NCBI RefSeq assembly: GCF_004011865.1
Contig: NZ_RKLP01000002.1
Coordinates: forward strand, 496,001-560,000
Direction: 5' to 3'
Length of the DNA: 64,000 nucleotides
DNA from: Prescottella agglutinans
GTDB lineage: Bacteria; Actinomycetota; Actinomycetes; Mycobacteriales; Mycobacteriaceae
Shown: one piece after another, positions 8,372-17,367 of the stretch
How the letters are laid out: each line of letters begins with the position of its first letter
Numbering within the stretch: position 1 is the stretch's first letter
Made by a program: the position numbers and the translations under genes
Notes under the pieces: generated by a model
What the model was told of the DNA's origin: nothing
The model's input: only the letters and a program-made list of their open reading frames with translations
Database searches by the model: none

Positions 8372-9394
8372 GTGGCCCGACCTCAGTTGATCTTGACGCC
8401 GCTGACACCTGCGGCGATCTTCCTCGTGTTCACCATGGACGAGGGAGGCGAGAACGCCGTCCGTGACGTGCTCGCGGACGTCGACGGCCTGCGCAAGGCC
8501 GTCGGATTCCGTGTGCCCGATTCGGGATTGGTGTGTGTCGCCTCGATCGGTTCGTCCGCGTGGGACCGGCTGTTCGACGGTCCCCGCCCCGCCGAACTGC
8601 ACGAGTTCGTCGAACTCGACGGCGCCCGGCACCGCGCCCCCGCGACGCCCGGTGACCTGCTGTTCCACATCCGCGCGGTGTCGATGGACCTGTGCTTCGA
8701 ACTCGCGTCGAAGATCGTCGGACGCCTGCGCGGCGCGGCCACCGTCGTCGACGAGACCCACGGCTTCCGGTACTTCGAGCAGCGCGACCTGCTCGGCTTC
8801 GTGGACGGCACCGAGAATCCGGAGGACGTCGAGGCGGCCGAGGCGGCGCTCGTGGGCGACGAGGACCCGGAGTTCAGCGGCGGCAGCTACGTGATCGTCC
8901 AGAAGTACCTGCACGACATGGAGTCGTGGAACGCGATCTCCACCGAGGAGCAGGAGCGCGTCATCGGGCGCACCAAGCTCGACGACATCGAACTGGACGA
9001 CGACGTCAAACCGTCCAATTCCCATGTCGCCCTGAACACCATCACCGACGAGAACGGCGACGAACGCCAGATCCTGCGGGTCAACATGCCGTTCGGCAGC
9101 CTCGGTGACGACGAGTTCGGCACCTACTTCATCGGGTACGCGGCCACGCCGTCGGTCACCGAGGAGATGCTCCGCAACATGTTCGTCGGCAAGCCCGAGG
9201 GCAACACCGACCGCATCCTCGACTTCTCGACGGCCGTCACCGGCGGCCTGTTCTTCTCCCCCACCGTCGAGTTCCTCGACGACCTCCCGCCGGCGCCGGG
9301 GATCCGGCAGGCCGACACCGAAGACACGAGCCCGTCTCCCGCCGCTGACGGATCACTCGGAATTGGCAGTCTGAGAAGGAGTTCCACACGATGA
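8372..9394 (+). CDS. dypB: Dye-decolorizing peroxidase, encapsulin cargo (DypB type)
   Basis: 340 residues. The GFVDGTENP motif holds Asp145, the proximal haem ligand is His218, and Arg236 and Asn238 lie in RVNMPFG. All four are shifted by eight from the catalytic residues of Rhodococcus jostii DypB. The last residues, DGSLGIGSLRRSS, match the cargo-loading peptide that targets proteins to encapsulin shells. The product is a haem peroxidase oxidising dyes, Mn(II) or lignin-type phenols inside the capsid. The stop overlaps the encapsulin start by ATGA, so shell and cargo are translationally coupled. The start is GTG, after GGTGAGGT. Confidence 0.95.
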   Translation: MARPQLILTPLTPAAIFLVFTMDEGGENAVRDVLADVDGLRKAVGFRVPDSGLVCVASIGSSAWDRLFDGPRPAELHEFVELDGARHRAPATPGDLLFHIRAVSMDLCFELASKIVGRLRGAATVVDETHGFRYFEQRDLLGFVDGTENPEDVEAAEAALVGDEDPEFSGGSYVIVQKYLHDMESWNAISTEEQERVIGRTKLDDIELDDDVKPSNSHVALNTITDENGDERQILRVNMPFGSLGDDEFGTYFIGYAATPSVTEEMLRNMFVGKPEGNTDRILDFSTAVTGGLFFSPTVEFLDDLPPAPGIRQADTEDTSPSPAADGSLGIGSLRRSSTR

Positions 9395-10191
9395 ACAACC
9401 TCTATCGCGGTCTCGCCCCCATCACCGACGCCGCCTGGGCGTCGATCGAGGAGGAGGCGACGCGAACCTTCAAGCGGCACATCGCGGGACGCACCGTCGT
9501 CGACGTCTCGGGCCCGCACGGCACCGACTTCTCCGCGGTCGGACTCGGCCGCACCACGGCGATCGACGCCCCGGCCACCGGCGTGCTGGCCCGCCAGCGC
9601 CGCGTCGCCCCGCTGGTCGAGCTGCGAGTGCCGTTCACGCTGTCCCGCGAGGAGATCGACAACGTCGAGCGCGGCGCACAGGACGCCGACTGGGACGCCG
9701 TCAAGGAGGCCGCGAAGAAGATCGCGTTCGCCGAGGATCGCGCGATCTTCGAGGGCTACGCTGCGGCCGGCATCGACGGCATCCGCGCGAGTTCGTCGAA
9801 CCCGCCGCTGCGCCTGCCCGAGGACGTCCGCGACGTTCCGGAGGTGATCAGCCAGGCGCTGTCGGAGCTGCGCCTGGCCGGCGTCGACGGCCCGTACTCG
9901 GTGCTGCTGAGCGCCGAGGCCTACACCCAGGTGAGCGAGACCTCCGATCACGGGTACCCGATCCGCGAGCACATCCGGCGGCTGATCGACGGCGACATCA
10001 TCTGGGCGCCGGCGATCGACGGGGCGTTCGTGCTGACCACCCGCGGCGGCGACTTCGACCTGCAGATCGGACAGGACCTGTCGATCGGCTACCTGTCGCA
10101 CGACTCCGAGACGGTCGAGCTGTACTTCCAGGAGTCGCTGACGTTCCTCACCTACACCGGCGAGGCCTCAGTCGCACTGTCGGCGCGATAG
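9391..10191 (+). CDS. enc: Encapsulin shell protein (linocin M18 family)
   Basis: 266 residues, the usual size for a T=1 encapsulin with the HK97-type fold. Typical features are MNNLYRGLAPITDAAW at the N-terminus, the FKRHIAGR stretch, and the C-terminal EAYTQV and LTFLTYT regions. Sixty copies would self-assemble into a nanocompartment enclosing the peroxidase encoded just upstream. A good AAGGAG ribosome site sits inside the end of the peroxidase gene, and the two overlap by four bases. Confidence 0.96.
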   Translation: MNNLYRGLAPITDAAWASIEEEATRTFKRHIAGRTVVDVSGPHGTDFSAVGLGRTTAIDAPATGVLARQRRVAPLVELRVPFTLSREEIDNVERGAQDADWDAVKEAAKKIAFAEDRAIFEGYAAAGIDGIRASSSNPPLRLPEDVRDVPEVISQALSELRLAGVDGPYSVLLSAEAYTQVSETSDHGYPIREHIRRLIDGDIIWAPAIDGAFVLTTRGGDFDLQIGQDLSIGYLSHDSETVELYFQESLTFLTYTGEASVALSAR

Positions 10192-10238
10192 GACCGGCGC
10201 GACACCCGCGTCGTTGCTCACACGAATGGAACGAGGGG

Positions 10239-10276
10239 TTGACAGCCCCCACCGGGCGAAGGTTAGCCTAATCTGC
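10239..10276 (+). promoter_or_regulatory. Promoter with IdeR/DtxR iron box over the -10
   Basis: A consensus -35 (TTGACA, 10239-10244) is followed by an iron box at 10258-10276 whose core GGTTAGCCTAA matches the DtxR/IdeR consensus TTAGGTTAGSCTAACCTAA at 14 of 19 positions. The box covers the expected -10 (TTAGCC or TAGCCT at 10263-10269). IdeR with bound Fe(II) would block RNA polymerase, so the downstream small gene should be expressed under iron starvation. Confidence 0.7.
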
Positions 10277-10331
10277 GTTACCGAACGGTGATGTAGGACC
10301 CCGTCGCACCGGGGTGTGAGGAGCAGCTTTC

Positions 10332-10580
10332 GTGATCGACGACCTGATCGAACTCGCGTACACCCAGAACATCGTGCGTGGGACGCTGCCCTGCCCCGAC
10401 GGCTGCGACGAGTACGTCCTCGCCCGCGCCGACGGCCCGGCGGCGATCCGGCTGTGGGTGCGTCCCGACGGGCGCTTCTCACGGGCGCTCGGCGACGAGG
10501 GCGCGCTCAGCCTCGGCCAGGTCATGACCGTGTGCGGACTGTCCTACTCCGCCCGGCGGGCGGCCACCCCAGCGGCCTGA
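10332..10580 (+). CDS. Small iron-regulated protein with CPDGC motif, unknown function
   Basis: 82 residues from a GTG. The frame has strong third-position G/C and ends just before a perfect terminator, so it is very likely real. Cys21 and Cys25 form the motif CPDGC, and one more cysteine (MTVCG) lies near the C-terminus; these could bind a metal or an iron-sulfur cluster, but that is inference. I do not recognise the family. Its promoter overlaps an IdeR box, and it stands alone between encapsulin and terminator, so it is a single-gene iron-responsive unit. Confidence 0.75.
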   Translation: MIDDLIELAYTQNIVRGTLPCPDGCDEYVLARADGPAAIRLWVRPDGRFSRALGDEGALSLGQVMTVCGLSYSARRAATPAA

Positions 10581-10600
10581 GACTTCTCGACCCGAACGCG

Positions 10601-10637
10601 AAAGTCCCCGCCCGGTTCACCACCGGGCGGGGACTTT
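10601..10637 (+). terminator. Strong hairpin terminator
   Basis: Perfect 15-base arms (AAAGTCCCCGCCCGG and complement) enclose a seven-base loop and end in TTTT. It lies 20 bases after the small iron-regulated gene and 19 bases before the end of the opposing M23 peptidase gene; A and T runs on both sides make it usable by both. Confidence 0.85.
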
Positions 10638-10655
10638 TCTCGTATCGGGGTCAGC

Positions 10656-11495
10656 TCACATGGTGGCCGAGGCACCGCGCCACGTGACCTCGACGCCGCG
10701 CTCCTCGAGCCACGACGACGGGTCGACCTTGACGCCGTTCGCGTTCCAGACCTCGAAGTGCAGGTGCGGTCCGGTCGACTGGCCGCGATTGCCGACGGTG
10801 GCGATCTGCTGGCCCGCGACCACCTGCTGGCCGACGGCGACCTGGTAGTCGTTGATGTGTCCGTAGATGGTGGTGGAACCGTCGTCGTGCTTGACGCGCA
10901 CCCACAGGCCGTAACCGGACGCCGGACCGGCGTCGACCACGACACCGTCGGCGGCGGCGTAGATGGGGGTGCCGATCGGGGCCGCGATGTCGAGGCCGCC
11001 GTGATGGCTGCCCCAACGCGGTCCGAAGTCGGAGGTGAGCGTGCCGGACACCGGCTTGACCGCGCGCGGTGCGCTCAGCGAGCCGCTCATCGAGCCGCTC
11101 GAGCCGAAGCTGGCCTCGGCCGCGGCGGTGAAGTCGTCGACGACCTGCTCGACCTGCGGCATCCCGGCCGGGATCTCGAAGGACTTGACGGACTCGATGA
11201 TCTGCTGCGCGGTGGGCGCCGGCGGCAGCACGGGCAGGGCGGGAAGCTCGACACCGGCCGGGAGCAGGCCCTCGGGAATCTGGAACTGCTGGGTCGACGG
11301 AGCGGTGTCGGCGGCCGCAGATCCTGCGCCCAGCTGCGCACCCGCGGTGAGGATTGCGCCGGTCGCGGCGGCGACGGTGGCGGCCTTCAGGCCGGCGCCA
11401 GGTCCGGAGGTGACGTCGCGGTGACGACCCCGCGGGGCGGTCGGGTCGATCTCGATGAGAACAGCGTCGGAATCCGTCCGGCGGTGGTGTCCCAC
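10656..11495 (-). CDS. Secreted M23-family (LytM) metallopeptidase
   Basis: 279 residues from a GTG at 11495 that follows GAGGT at good spacing. An Ala-rich hydrophobic stretch near residues 35-62 looks like a secretion signal after a basic N-terminus. The C-terminal half is an M23 domain: the zinc ligands lie in HHGGLDIA and HLHFEVW, with GYGLWVRVKH and YGHINDY between them. Such enzymes cut peptidoglycan cross-bridges or act as regulators of amidases. It is a single-gene unit, convergent with the small iron-regulated gene. Confidence 0.88.
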   Translation of the reverse strand: MGHHRRTDSDAVLIEIDPTAPRGRHRDVTSGPGAGLKAATVAAATGAILTAGAQLGAGSAAADTAPSTQQFQIPEGLLPAGVELPALPVLPPAPTAQQIIESVKSFEIPAGMPQVEQVVDDFTAAAEASFGSSGSMSGSLSAPRAVKPVSGTLTSDFGPRWGSHHGGLDIAAPIGTPIYAAADGVVVDAGPASGYGLWVRVKHDDGSTTIYGHINDYQVAVGQQVVAGQQIATVGNRGQSTGPHLHFEVWNANGVKVDPSSWLEERGVEVTWRGASATM

Positions 11496-11694
11496 AGTCA
11501 GCTACCTCGTCAATCATTGGTCGGCCACAGCCCGACAGTGCATTCGATCTTGCTGGCCGAGCCAAGGTAACAAATCCATATACGCAATGGCTAGCGTTAC
11601 CTGATCTTTATTTTTGTGACCTGGGCGGATCGGAGTGGGAGCAGGTCGATCACGTCCGGGGCCGGCGCGCGTGTCGGCTTCTAAGGTCACGGAC

Positions 11695-12717
11695 GTGAGC
11701 AGAGTGTCGATGTGGGCACGGGTCGTGTCCGCTCTCGGTGCGGCGTTCGTGTTGTTCGCCGCCGGGCCGGCGCACAGCCCGGCAGCGGCGGCCCCGGGTT
11801 CGCCGCCGCAGGAGAACACGGTCGGGGTGGGGTCACCGCAGTCCGGGTTCCCGCCGGCCTTCGCACAGTCGCTCGCAGCACCCGACCTCGCACCGCCGGG
11901 CAGCAACGACTGGTCGTGCCGGCCGACGGCCACGCACCCGCGCCCGATCGTGCTGGTGCACGGGACGTGGGAGAACGCGTACGACAACTGGGCCGAGATG
12001 TCGCCCGCGCTGCGGCAGGCCGGGTACTGCGTGTTCGCCCTGAACTACGGTGCGGAACCGTCCGGGTGGGGACAGTACGTTCCCGGCGCGTACGCGTCCG
12101 GCGACATCGCCGCGTCCGCGCGTGAACTGGCGGTGTACGTCGACGCGGTCCGCGCGACGACCGGTGCGCAGCAGGTCGACCTGGTGGGCCACTCCCAGGG
12201 CGGGCTGATGGCCCGCCAGTACCTCCGCTTCGCCGGTGGCGCCGATCCGGCCGATCCGGCGCGCAACAGGGTGCACACGCTCGTCACGCTCGGCGCCACC
12301 AACCACGGCACCACCCTCGACGGCATCGCGCTGCTCGGCCGGCAGATCCAGAACCTCGGTGTGGACATCCTCGGGGTGGCCCAACTCCCGGTCGGCGTCG
12401 CCGGCATCCAACAGGCCGTCGACTCGCCGTTCGTGCTGGCCCTGAATGCGGGCGGCGACACCGAACCGGGCGTCTCGTACACCGTGATCGCCACCCGGTA
12501 CGACGAGGTCACCACGCCGTACCCGTCGACGTTCCTCGCGGCCGGTCCCGGCGCGACGGTCCACAACGTCACGCTGCAGGACGGCTGCGAGGCCGACCTC
12601 TCCGACCACGCCTCGATGCCGTACTCGCCGCGCGCCGCCTTCTACGTCCGCCAGGCCCTCGACCCCGCGCTCGCCGGGCAGGCGGCACCGTGCGCGTTCA
12701 ACCCACCCCTCGCGTAA
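11695..12717 (+). CDS. Secreted triacylglycerol lipase or esterase
   Basis: About 340 residues from the GTG at 11695; an ATG fifteen bases downstream is the alternative. A signal peptide (WARVVSALGAAFVLFAAG, then a Pro/Ala-rich linker) precedes an alpha/beta-hydrolase domain. The oxyanion-hole motif is IVLVHGTW, the nucleophile elbow GHSQGG and the catalytic His probably lies in LSDHASM near the end. Spaced cysteines in the mature part suggest disulfides. This is the pattern of the class 2 extracellular lipases that are common in mycolata. It has no obvious operon partner. Confidence 0.85.
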   Translation: MSRVSMWARVVSALGAAFVLFAAGPAHSPAAAAPGSPPQENTVGVGSPQSGFPPAFAQSLAAPDLAPPGSNDWSCRPTATHPRPIVLVHGTWENAYDNWAEMSPALRQAGYCVFALNYGAEPSGWGQYVPGAYASGDIAASARELAVYVDAVRATTGAQQVDLVGHSQGGLMARQYLRFAGGADPADPARNRVHTLVTLGATNHGTTLDGIALLGRQIQNLGVDILGVAQLPVGVAGIQQAVDSPFVLALNAGGDTEPGVSYTVIATRYDEVTTPYPSTFLAAGPGATVHNVTLQDGCEADLSDHASMPYSPRAAFYVRQALDPALAGQAAPCAFNPPLA

Positions 12718-12807
12718 CCACGACTCTGCGACCGATTCATCGCAGCGGTCCTTCGGCGGCTACACTCCCAACTGCGGAACAGTGCGAACCGAGTTCGCCC
12801 CGCCCCC

Positions 12808-12880
12808 GCCCTCGTAGCTCAGGGGATAGAGCACGGCTCTCCTAAAGCCGGTGTCGCAGGTTCGAATCCTGCCGAGGGCA
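12808..12880 (+). tRNA. tRNA-Arg (anticodon CCT)
   Basis: A full cloverleaf: acceptor GCCCTCG pairs with CGAGGGC, D-arm GCTC/GAGC, anticodon stem CGGCT/AGCCG with loop CTCCTAA giving anticodon CCT, and T-arm GCAGG-TTCGAAT-CCTGC. The discriminator is A and CCA is not encoded. It reads the AGG codon. Confidence 0.97.
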
Positions 12881-13020
12881 CTCCATCGGCCGGCAGACCG
12901 GGCATCCCATACTGATGCATAGTCTGCAACGCCAGTTCGACTACGGTGCAACCCCTCTCACCTCCGGGCACGACACACCCCGACCGGCCGTAGGCCCACT
13001 GAACGGAATCCGGGCGTATC

Positions 13021-13497
13021 TCAGGACGCCGTGACCGGAACCTGCAACTCGGTCACCCAGTCGTCGGGGTTCTCCGTGTAGACGAGATACCGCTCGCGGG
13101 CGGGGCCGTCGGCGCGGTAGCCGTTCTCGTCGATCCACTGCTCGAGGGAACGCCACGCCGGGAGCACGTGCTCCATCGCGCCGCGGTACACGAGCGTTGC
13201 GGCCCGGGGGATCTCGGGCAGGTCGAGGACCGCGAAGCCGCGGCCGGAGCGCACCTCCGGGCTGACCGGGATCCCGGCGTGCACGACGACGTCCTCACCG
13301 ACCGGGGTCCGCTCGTAGTAGGCGACCGCGGGCCCGACGCCCTCGATACCGGCGTCGGCCAATCCGTCCATCAGGGCGCCGAACAGCGGCTTCACGACCG
13401 GGCCTATGCGTTCCGGATCGAAACCTCCTGCGGTTCCGGTCAATTCGGCCACCCTGACCCCCGGCACCGATTTGATGACGATCTCGTCGTGGGACAT
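13021..13497 (-). CDS. GyrI-like small-molecule-binding domain protein
   Basis: 158 residues with the fold of the effector-binding domain of AraC/GyrI/BmrR proteins: VRVAELTGTAGG near the start, an alpha helix region IGPVVKPLFGAL, PAVAYYERT and the C-terminal YLVYTENPDDWVTELQVPV. No DNA-binding part is attached. Stand-alone members bind or hydrolyse small hydrophobic molecules, but the ligand here is unknown. The ATG at 13497 is the natural start. It is 70 bases from the next gene on the same strand. Confidence 0.8.
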   Translation of the reverse strand: MSHDEIVIKSVPGVRVAELTGTAGGFDPERIGPVVKPLFGALMDGLADAGIEGVGPAVAYYERTPVGEDVVVHAGIPVSPEVRSGRGFAVLDLPEIPRAATLVYRGAMEHVLPAWRSLEQWIDENGYRADGPARERYLVYTENPDDWVTELQVPVTAS

Positions 13498-13567
13498 CGC
13501 GCGTCCTCTCCCTCGGCCCTCCGATCACGGGCGCGCCTCCAGTCTGCTCGGACCGGCACCGTGGATG

Positions 13568-13930
13568 TCAAGCAGATCCCACGGACTCCAGGACCACCGG
13601 GTCGACCGCCTCGGCCCGTGCCGCCGCCACGAAGGCATCATGCTCGGCGGCGGCCTCGGCCTCGGTGGCGTATGCCCGGACCGCCAACGGCGTGTGGTCC
13701 CGGTCGAACACGACGGTCTCGAAGATCATCGGCACATCGGCCACGGGGGTCAGATCCACCCCGATCCACACCGTGGACACGTCACGGATCCAATCGAGAT
13801 CCGCCATGTCCAGCACCGTGGTGCACCGAACCTTGTCGTAGCCGGGTGTCGCCAGGAGTCGCTCCCCCTCCTCCGGGCGGATCGGGCGACCGCCCCGGTC
13901 GTACCACTGCGGGCCGCCCACCGGATCCAT
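13568..13930 (-). CDS. Hypothetical protein, 120 residues
   Basis: The start ATG at 13930 has a strong ribosome site (GGAGGTGGGG); the open frame upstream of it is not coding-like. The protein begins MDPVGGPQWYDRGG, has a central beta-rich part (TTVLDMADLDWIRDV, VWIGVDLT) and an Ala/Glu-rich C-terminal helix. It has no signal peptide or membrane segment. I do not recognise a characterised family. It is 70 bases upstream of the GyrI-like gene on the same strand, so they may be cotranscribed. Confidence 0.75.
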   Translation of the reverse strand: MDPVGGPQWYDRGGRPIRPEEGERLLATPGYDKVRCTTVLDMADLDWIRDVSTVWIGVDLTPVADVPMIFETVVFDRDHTPLAVRAYATEAEAAAEHDAFVAAARAEAVDPVVLESVGSA

Positions 13931-14181
13931 CGCCCCACCTCCTTCGCCGCCGATACAGGAGCAATGTCCGCCAATCCTATTCGCGACGCCCGGTGACACC
14001 ACGCCCCGGACGCGCACCACTACCGAAACCGGCACATCTATGCCGAGTGATATAGATTTATTGGCACGAACCGATGAGACAAGATGCATTAGGAGCGAAA
14101 GGAAACCGACGACATCGCCACCGAGGCGAGGTGCACGAAACGAAGCCACGCTCCGGCGAGGCCAGACGAGAGTTGAGAACC

Positions 14182-14559
14182 ATGTCGCGCAATCACGAGT
14201 ACTTCACCGACCTCTACACCGACACCCTGGGCGCCTTCGTCGCATCGACGCACCTGCCGGCGTACGTGGTTCGCACCGGTGACGGATACGTGATTCGCAC
14301 CGACTTCGAGCTCGGACGATTCCTCGTCGCGGCGAACACCGGCAGCGGCTTGTCCCCGGTCCGCAGCGAGCTCGAGCGATGGAGCATCGGCGTCTACCAG
14401 CGCTCGGCGACCGCTCCCGAGCTGCTCGCCACCGCCACGGGCCGCGATCTCGTGTCCGCCTACACCCGAGCCGTGGAGCAACTCGAACTTGCAGGCGCCT
14501 GGTCCCCGGTCGAGGTCGCCCTGGACCGGCCGATTGCGCCCGTGGAGGGCGCCGCTTAG
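14182..14559 (+). CDS. Hypothetical protein, 125 residues
   Basis: The likely start is the ATG at 14182 (MSRNHEYFTDLYTD). The frame stays open to 14074, with a GTG at 14131 behind a GAGGCGAG site as an alternative that would add 17 residues. The protein is soluble and probably alpha/beta (YVVRTGDGYVIRTDFELGRF). No known family. Its last four bases overlap the end of the convergent ligD gene, and the A/T-rich stretch near 14050-14062 (TATAGATTTATT) probably contains its promoter. Confidence 0.65.
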   Translation: MSRNHEYFTDLYTDTLGAFVASTHLPAYVVRTGDGYVIRTDFELGRFLVAANTGSGLSPVRSELERWSIGVYQRSATAPELLATATGRDLVSAYTRAVEQLELAGAWSPVEVALDRPIAPVEGAA

Positions 14560-16793
14560 TGCGTCGACTCGTCGCGCACATCCTCGGGCGTCTTGTCGTC
14601 GCGCACGCCGCGCCAACTCGGGTGGCGCAGCCGTCCGGCTCCGGTACGGTCCCGGAACCGCACCTCCCCCACGATCTTCGGAGTCACCCACACGGTGTCG
14701 CGGTCGACGTCGGGAACCGCGTCGGCAAAGGGACTGGTCTTGCGTTCGAGCGGAGCCAGTGTCGCGGTGAGACGTTCGAGTTCCGACTCGCTGAACCCGG
14801 TGCCGACGCGTCCGATGTAGCGCAGTCCGCCGTCACCGGGAATCCCCAGCAGCAGCGAGCCGAGGCGCCCACCGCGTCCTCCGCGCCCGCGACGCCATCC
14901 ACCGATCACCGCCTCCTGCGTGAGCCAGTTCTTGATCTTGATCCACGCCGATCCGCGCTTGCCCGCCAGATAGATCGAATCGCGGCGCTTCGCCACGACG
15001 CCCTCGAGTTCACGGCTCTGCTCGACGACCTCCGGCACCGAGCCGGTCAGCTGCGGTGGGACGACGAGTCCGTCCACCGCGGCGGCGAGCGCCTCGAGGA
15101 CCCGCCGGCGGTCGTCGTACCGCTTCCGCTGCAGTGAGACCCCGTCGAGATACAGGATGTCGAACGCCCAGAATCTGGGTTCTGCGCCGGCCTGCAGCGC
15201 GGTGAAACTCGTCCGCCCGGCGCTGTCGAGGCTGACCACTTCCCCGTCCAACACCACCCGGTGCCCGTCGAGGGCGCGGGCCAGCGACTGCAGAGCCGGA
15301 TACCTGTCGGTCACGTCGTTGCCGGCGCGACCGCGCAAGGTGACGGCCTCACCGTCGAACTCGACGATCAGACGAATTCCGTCCCACTTCCCCTCGAACG
15401 CCCACTCGTCGGGGTCGAGACCGTCGAGGCTGCCCGCGGACGCGAGCATCGGACGCAGCCCCCGCGGGAAGTCGCGGCCGTTGCCGTCCTCCCGCATCAG
15501 GTGCATCAGCCACTGGTCGCCCTCGGTGCGAATGAGCGCGAACCGGCCCTGCACCCGCTCCCCGAACAACCGGACGATCACCTCGTCGTCGAGCCACTTG
15601 ACCGGCTCGTACGTACCGGCGTCCCAGATGCTGACGGTGCCGCCGCCGTACTCCCCCGCGGGGATGGATCCCGAGAAGCCGGCGTACTCGAGGGGATGAT
15701 CCTCGGTGTGCACGGCCAGGCGGTTCTCCTTCGGTGACGTCGGGAGGCCGCGCGGCACCGCCCACGAAACCATGACGCCGTCGCGTTCGAGCCGGAAGTC
15801 GTAGTGCAGGCGCCGGGCGTGATGCTCCTGGATGACGAACGAATTACCCTCACCGCCTTCGGCTTCCGTCTGCGGAATCGGCTCGGGGGTGCGTTCGGGA
15901 TCCCGCTTGCGGCGGTACGCCGACAGGGCGTCCCACGGCTCGTCGAGGTCGGCCAGCAGGTCGCCGTCCCGCCGGTAGCGTTCGAGGACCTCGTCGAAGC
16001 GCAGGTGCCGCAGGTCCGGATCCTCGAGTTCGTCCCAGCGCCGCGGCGCCGCGACGGTGGGATGGGCGCGCCCGCGCATGGAGTACGGCGCGATCGTGGT
16101 CTTGGCGGCGTTGTTCTGACTCCAGTCGAGGAAGACCCGGCCGCCGCGCACCGACTTCGACATCGCGGCGGTCACCAGGTCGGGATGCAACTGCTCGAGG
16201 CTCGTTGCAACCTTCTTGGCAACGGTCGACGCCCCACCCGGAGCCAGGGTCCGGTCCAGGGGCACGTAGACGTGGATACCCTTGCTGCCGCTCGTGACCG
16301 GGTATGCCGTCCATCCCAGCGTCGCGACGAGATCCCGCACCGCGAACGCCACGCGCGCACACTCAGGCAGCCCGGCCCCCTCGCCCGGATCGAGATCGAA
16401 CACCAGGCGGGTCGCGGGTCCCGGCTCACCGTCGACGAATCGCCATTGCGGGACATGCACTTCCAGCGCCGCCTGCTGACCGATCCACACGAGCGCCGCC
16501 GTGGAGTCGACGATCGGGTAACTCACGGTGCGGTCCTTGTGGTGGACGGCGTGCCGGGTGAGCCACTGCGGCGCCGACGCGGCGAGGTTCTTCTCGAAGA
16601 ACGACGGCTCGTCCACGCCGTTGGGCCAGCGTTTGCGGGTGACCGGGCGGTCGACGACGTGCGGGAGCATCGCGGGCGCGATCGCGGTGTAGTAGTCGAT
16701 CACCTCGCCCTTGGTGGTCCCGGTGGCCGGATAGAGCACCTTGTCGAGTCTGCTCACGGCCACACGACGGCCGTCGACGGTGCGTGTCGGCAC
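14556..16793 (-). CDS. ligD: Non-homologous end-joining DNA ligase LigD
   Basis: About 745 residues, with polymerase, phosphoesterase and ligase in one chain in that order, as in mycobacteria. The polymerase part (~1-290) has the metal site VFDLDPGE; the phosphoesterase (~315-470) has FVIQEHHARRLHYDFRL; the ATP-dependent ligase (~485-740) has the lysine motif FEGKWDGIR and the later motifs VVLDGEVV and EGVVAKR. It repairs double-strand breaks together with Ku, which is not in this window. The GTG at 16793 was chosen because GGAGGT lies six bases before it. It overlaps the convergent small gene by four bases. Confidence 0.93.
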   Translation of the reverse strand: MPTRTVDGRRVAVSRLDKVLYPATGTTKGEVIDYYTAIAPAMLPHVVDRPVTRKRWPNGVDEPSFFEKNLAASAPQWLTRHAVHHKDRTVSYPIVDSTAALVWIGQQAALEVHVPQWRFVDGEPGPATRLVFDLDPGEGAGLPECARVAFAVRDLVATLGWTAYPVTSGSKGIHVYVPLDRTLAPGGASTVAKKVATSLEQLHPDLVTAAMSKSVRGGRVFLDWSQNNAAKTTIAPYSMRGRAHPTVAAPRRWDELEDPDLRHLRFDEVLERYRRDGDLLADLDEPWDALSAYRRKRDPERTPEPIPQTEAEGGEGNSFVIQEHHARRLHYDFRLERDGVMVSWAVPRGLPTSPKENRLAVHTEDHPLEYAGFSGSIPAGEYGGGTVSIWDAGTYEPVKWLDDEVIVRLFGERVQGRFALIRTEGDQWLMHLMREDGNGRDFPRGLRPMLASAGSLDGLDPDEWAFEGKWDGIRLIVEFDGEAVTLRGRAGNDVTDRYPALQSLARALDGHRVVLDGEVVSLDSAGRTSFTALQAGAEPRFWAFDILYLDGVSLQRKRYDDRRRVLEALAAAVDGLVVPPQLTGSVPEVVEQSRELEGVVAKRRDSIYLAGKRGSAWIKIKNWLTQEAVIGGWRRGRGGRGGRLGSLLLGIPGDGGLRYIGRVGTGFSESELERLTATLAPLERKTSPFADAVPDVDRDTVWVTPKIVGEVRFRDRTGAGRLRHPSWRGVRDDKTPEDVRDESTH

Positions 16794-16848
16794 GCGGGCA
16801 CCTCCCTCGAGTTCCGCTGCTGTACGCACATTGTGCTCCGCAGGAAGA

Positions 16849-16904
16849 GCGGCGAGGCGGTTTCACGCGCCGGTGGACACCCGAACGTGAAGCCGCCTCG
16901 CCGC
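16849..16904 (-). terminator. Long hairpin terminator after the MaoC operon
   Basis: Arms of 19 bases (16849-16867 and 16886-16904), with one G-T wobble, enclose an 18-base loop. It starts eight bases past the end of the MaoC gene on the minus strand and just upstream of ligD, so it should separate the five-gene operon from ligD. Confidence 0.65.
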
Positions 16905-16911
16905 CGCGCCC

Positions 16912-17367
16912 CTACTCCGCCAGGAAACGAGCGAGGCTCACCGCCACACAGACGGGCTTGCCCACGCCCTCGCATTCGACCGAGATCTCGAACGCGGCCT
17001 GCACGCCGGCGGGAATCTCGTCGACGGACACGACCCGACCGTGTCCGCGCACCCGCCCGCCGGCCGCCACCGGGGCCGGGAACCGCACCCGGTCGAGCCC
17101 GTAGTTCACGGCCGCGGACACCTTCTCGACCTGGACGAGGTCCTCGAGGAACCGGGACAACAACGACAGCGTGAGGTACCCGTGGGCGATCGGCCCGCCG
17201 AACGGGCCGTCGGCCGCGCGCACCGGATCGACGTGGATCCACTGCCGGTCCTCGGTGCACTCGGCGAACGTGTCGATCCGATCCTGGGTGACGGTGATCC
17301 AGTCACTGGTCCCCAGGTCGGTTCCGACCGCGGACCGCAACTCGTCGACCGACGCGAAGACAGTCAT
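16912..17367 (-). CDS. MaoC-family enoyl-CoA hydratase
   Basis: 151 residues with a hot-dog fold and the R-hydratase signature: EDRQWIHVDPVRA followed by FGGPIAHGYLTLSL. It should hydrate an enoyl-CoA, giving the R-3-hydroxyacyl-CoA. The ATG at 17367 overlaps the stop of the upstream SDR by one base (TGATG). It is the last gene of a five-gene beta-oxidation operon. The frame extends upstream but only through the SDR gene. Confidence 0.88.
   Translation of the reverse strand: MTVFASVDELRSAVGTDLGTSDWITVTQDRIDTFAECTEDRQWIHVDPVRAADGPFGGPIAHGYLTLSLLSRFLEDLVQVEKVSAAVNYGLDRVRFPAPVAAGGRVRGHGRVVSVDEIPAGVQAAFEISVECEGVGKPVCVAVSLARFLAE

Noticed and set aside
12760-12951. Minus-strand ORF of 63 codons containing GRIRTCDTGF and VLYPLSYEG
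   Set aside because: It is the antisense translation of the tRNA-Arg gene, a well-known false protein family.
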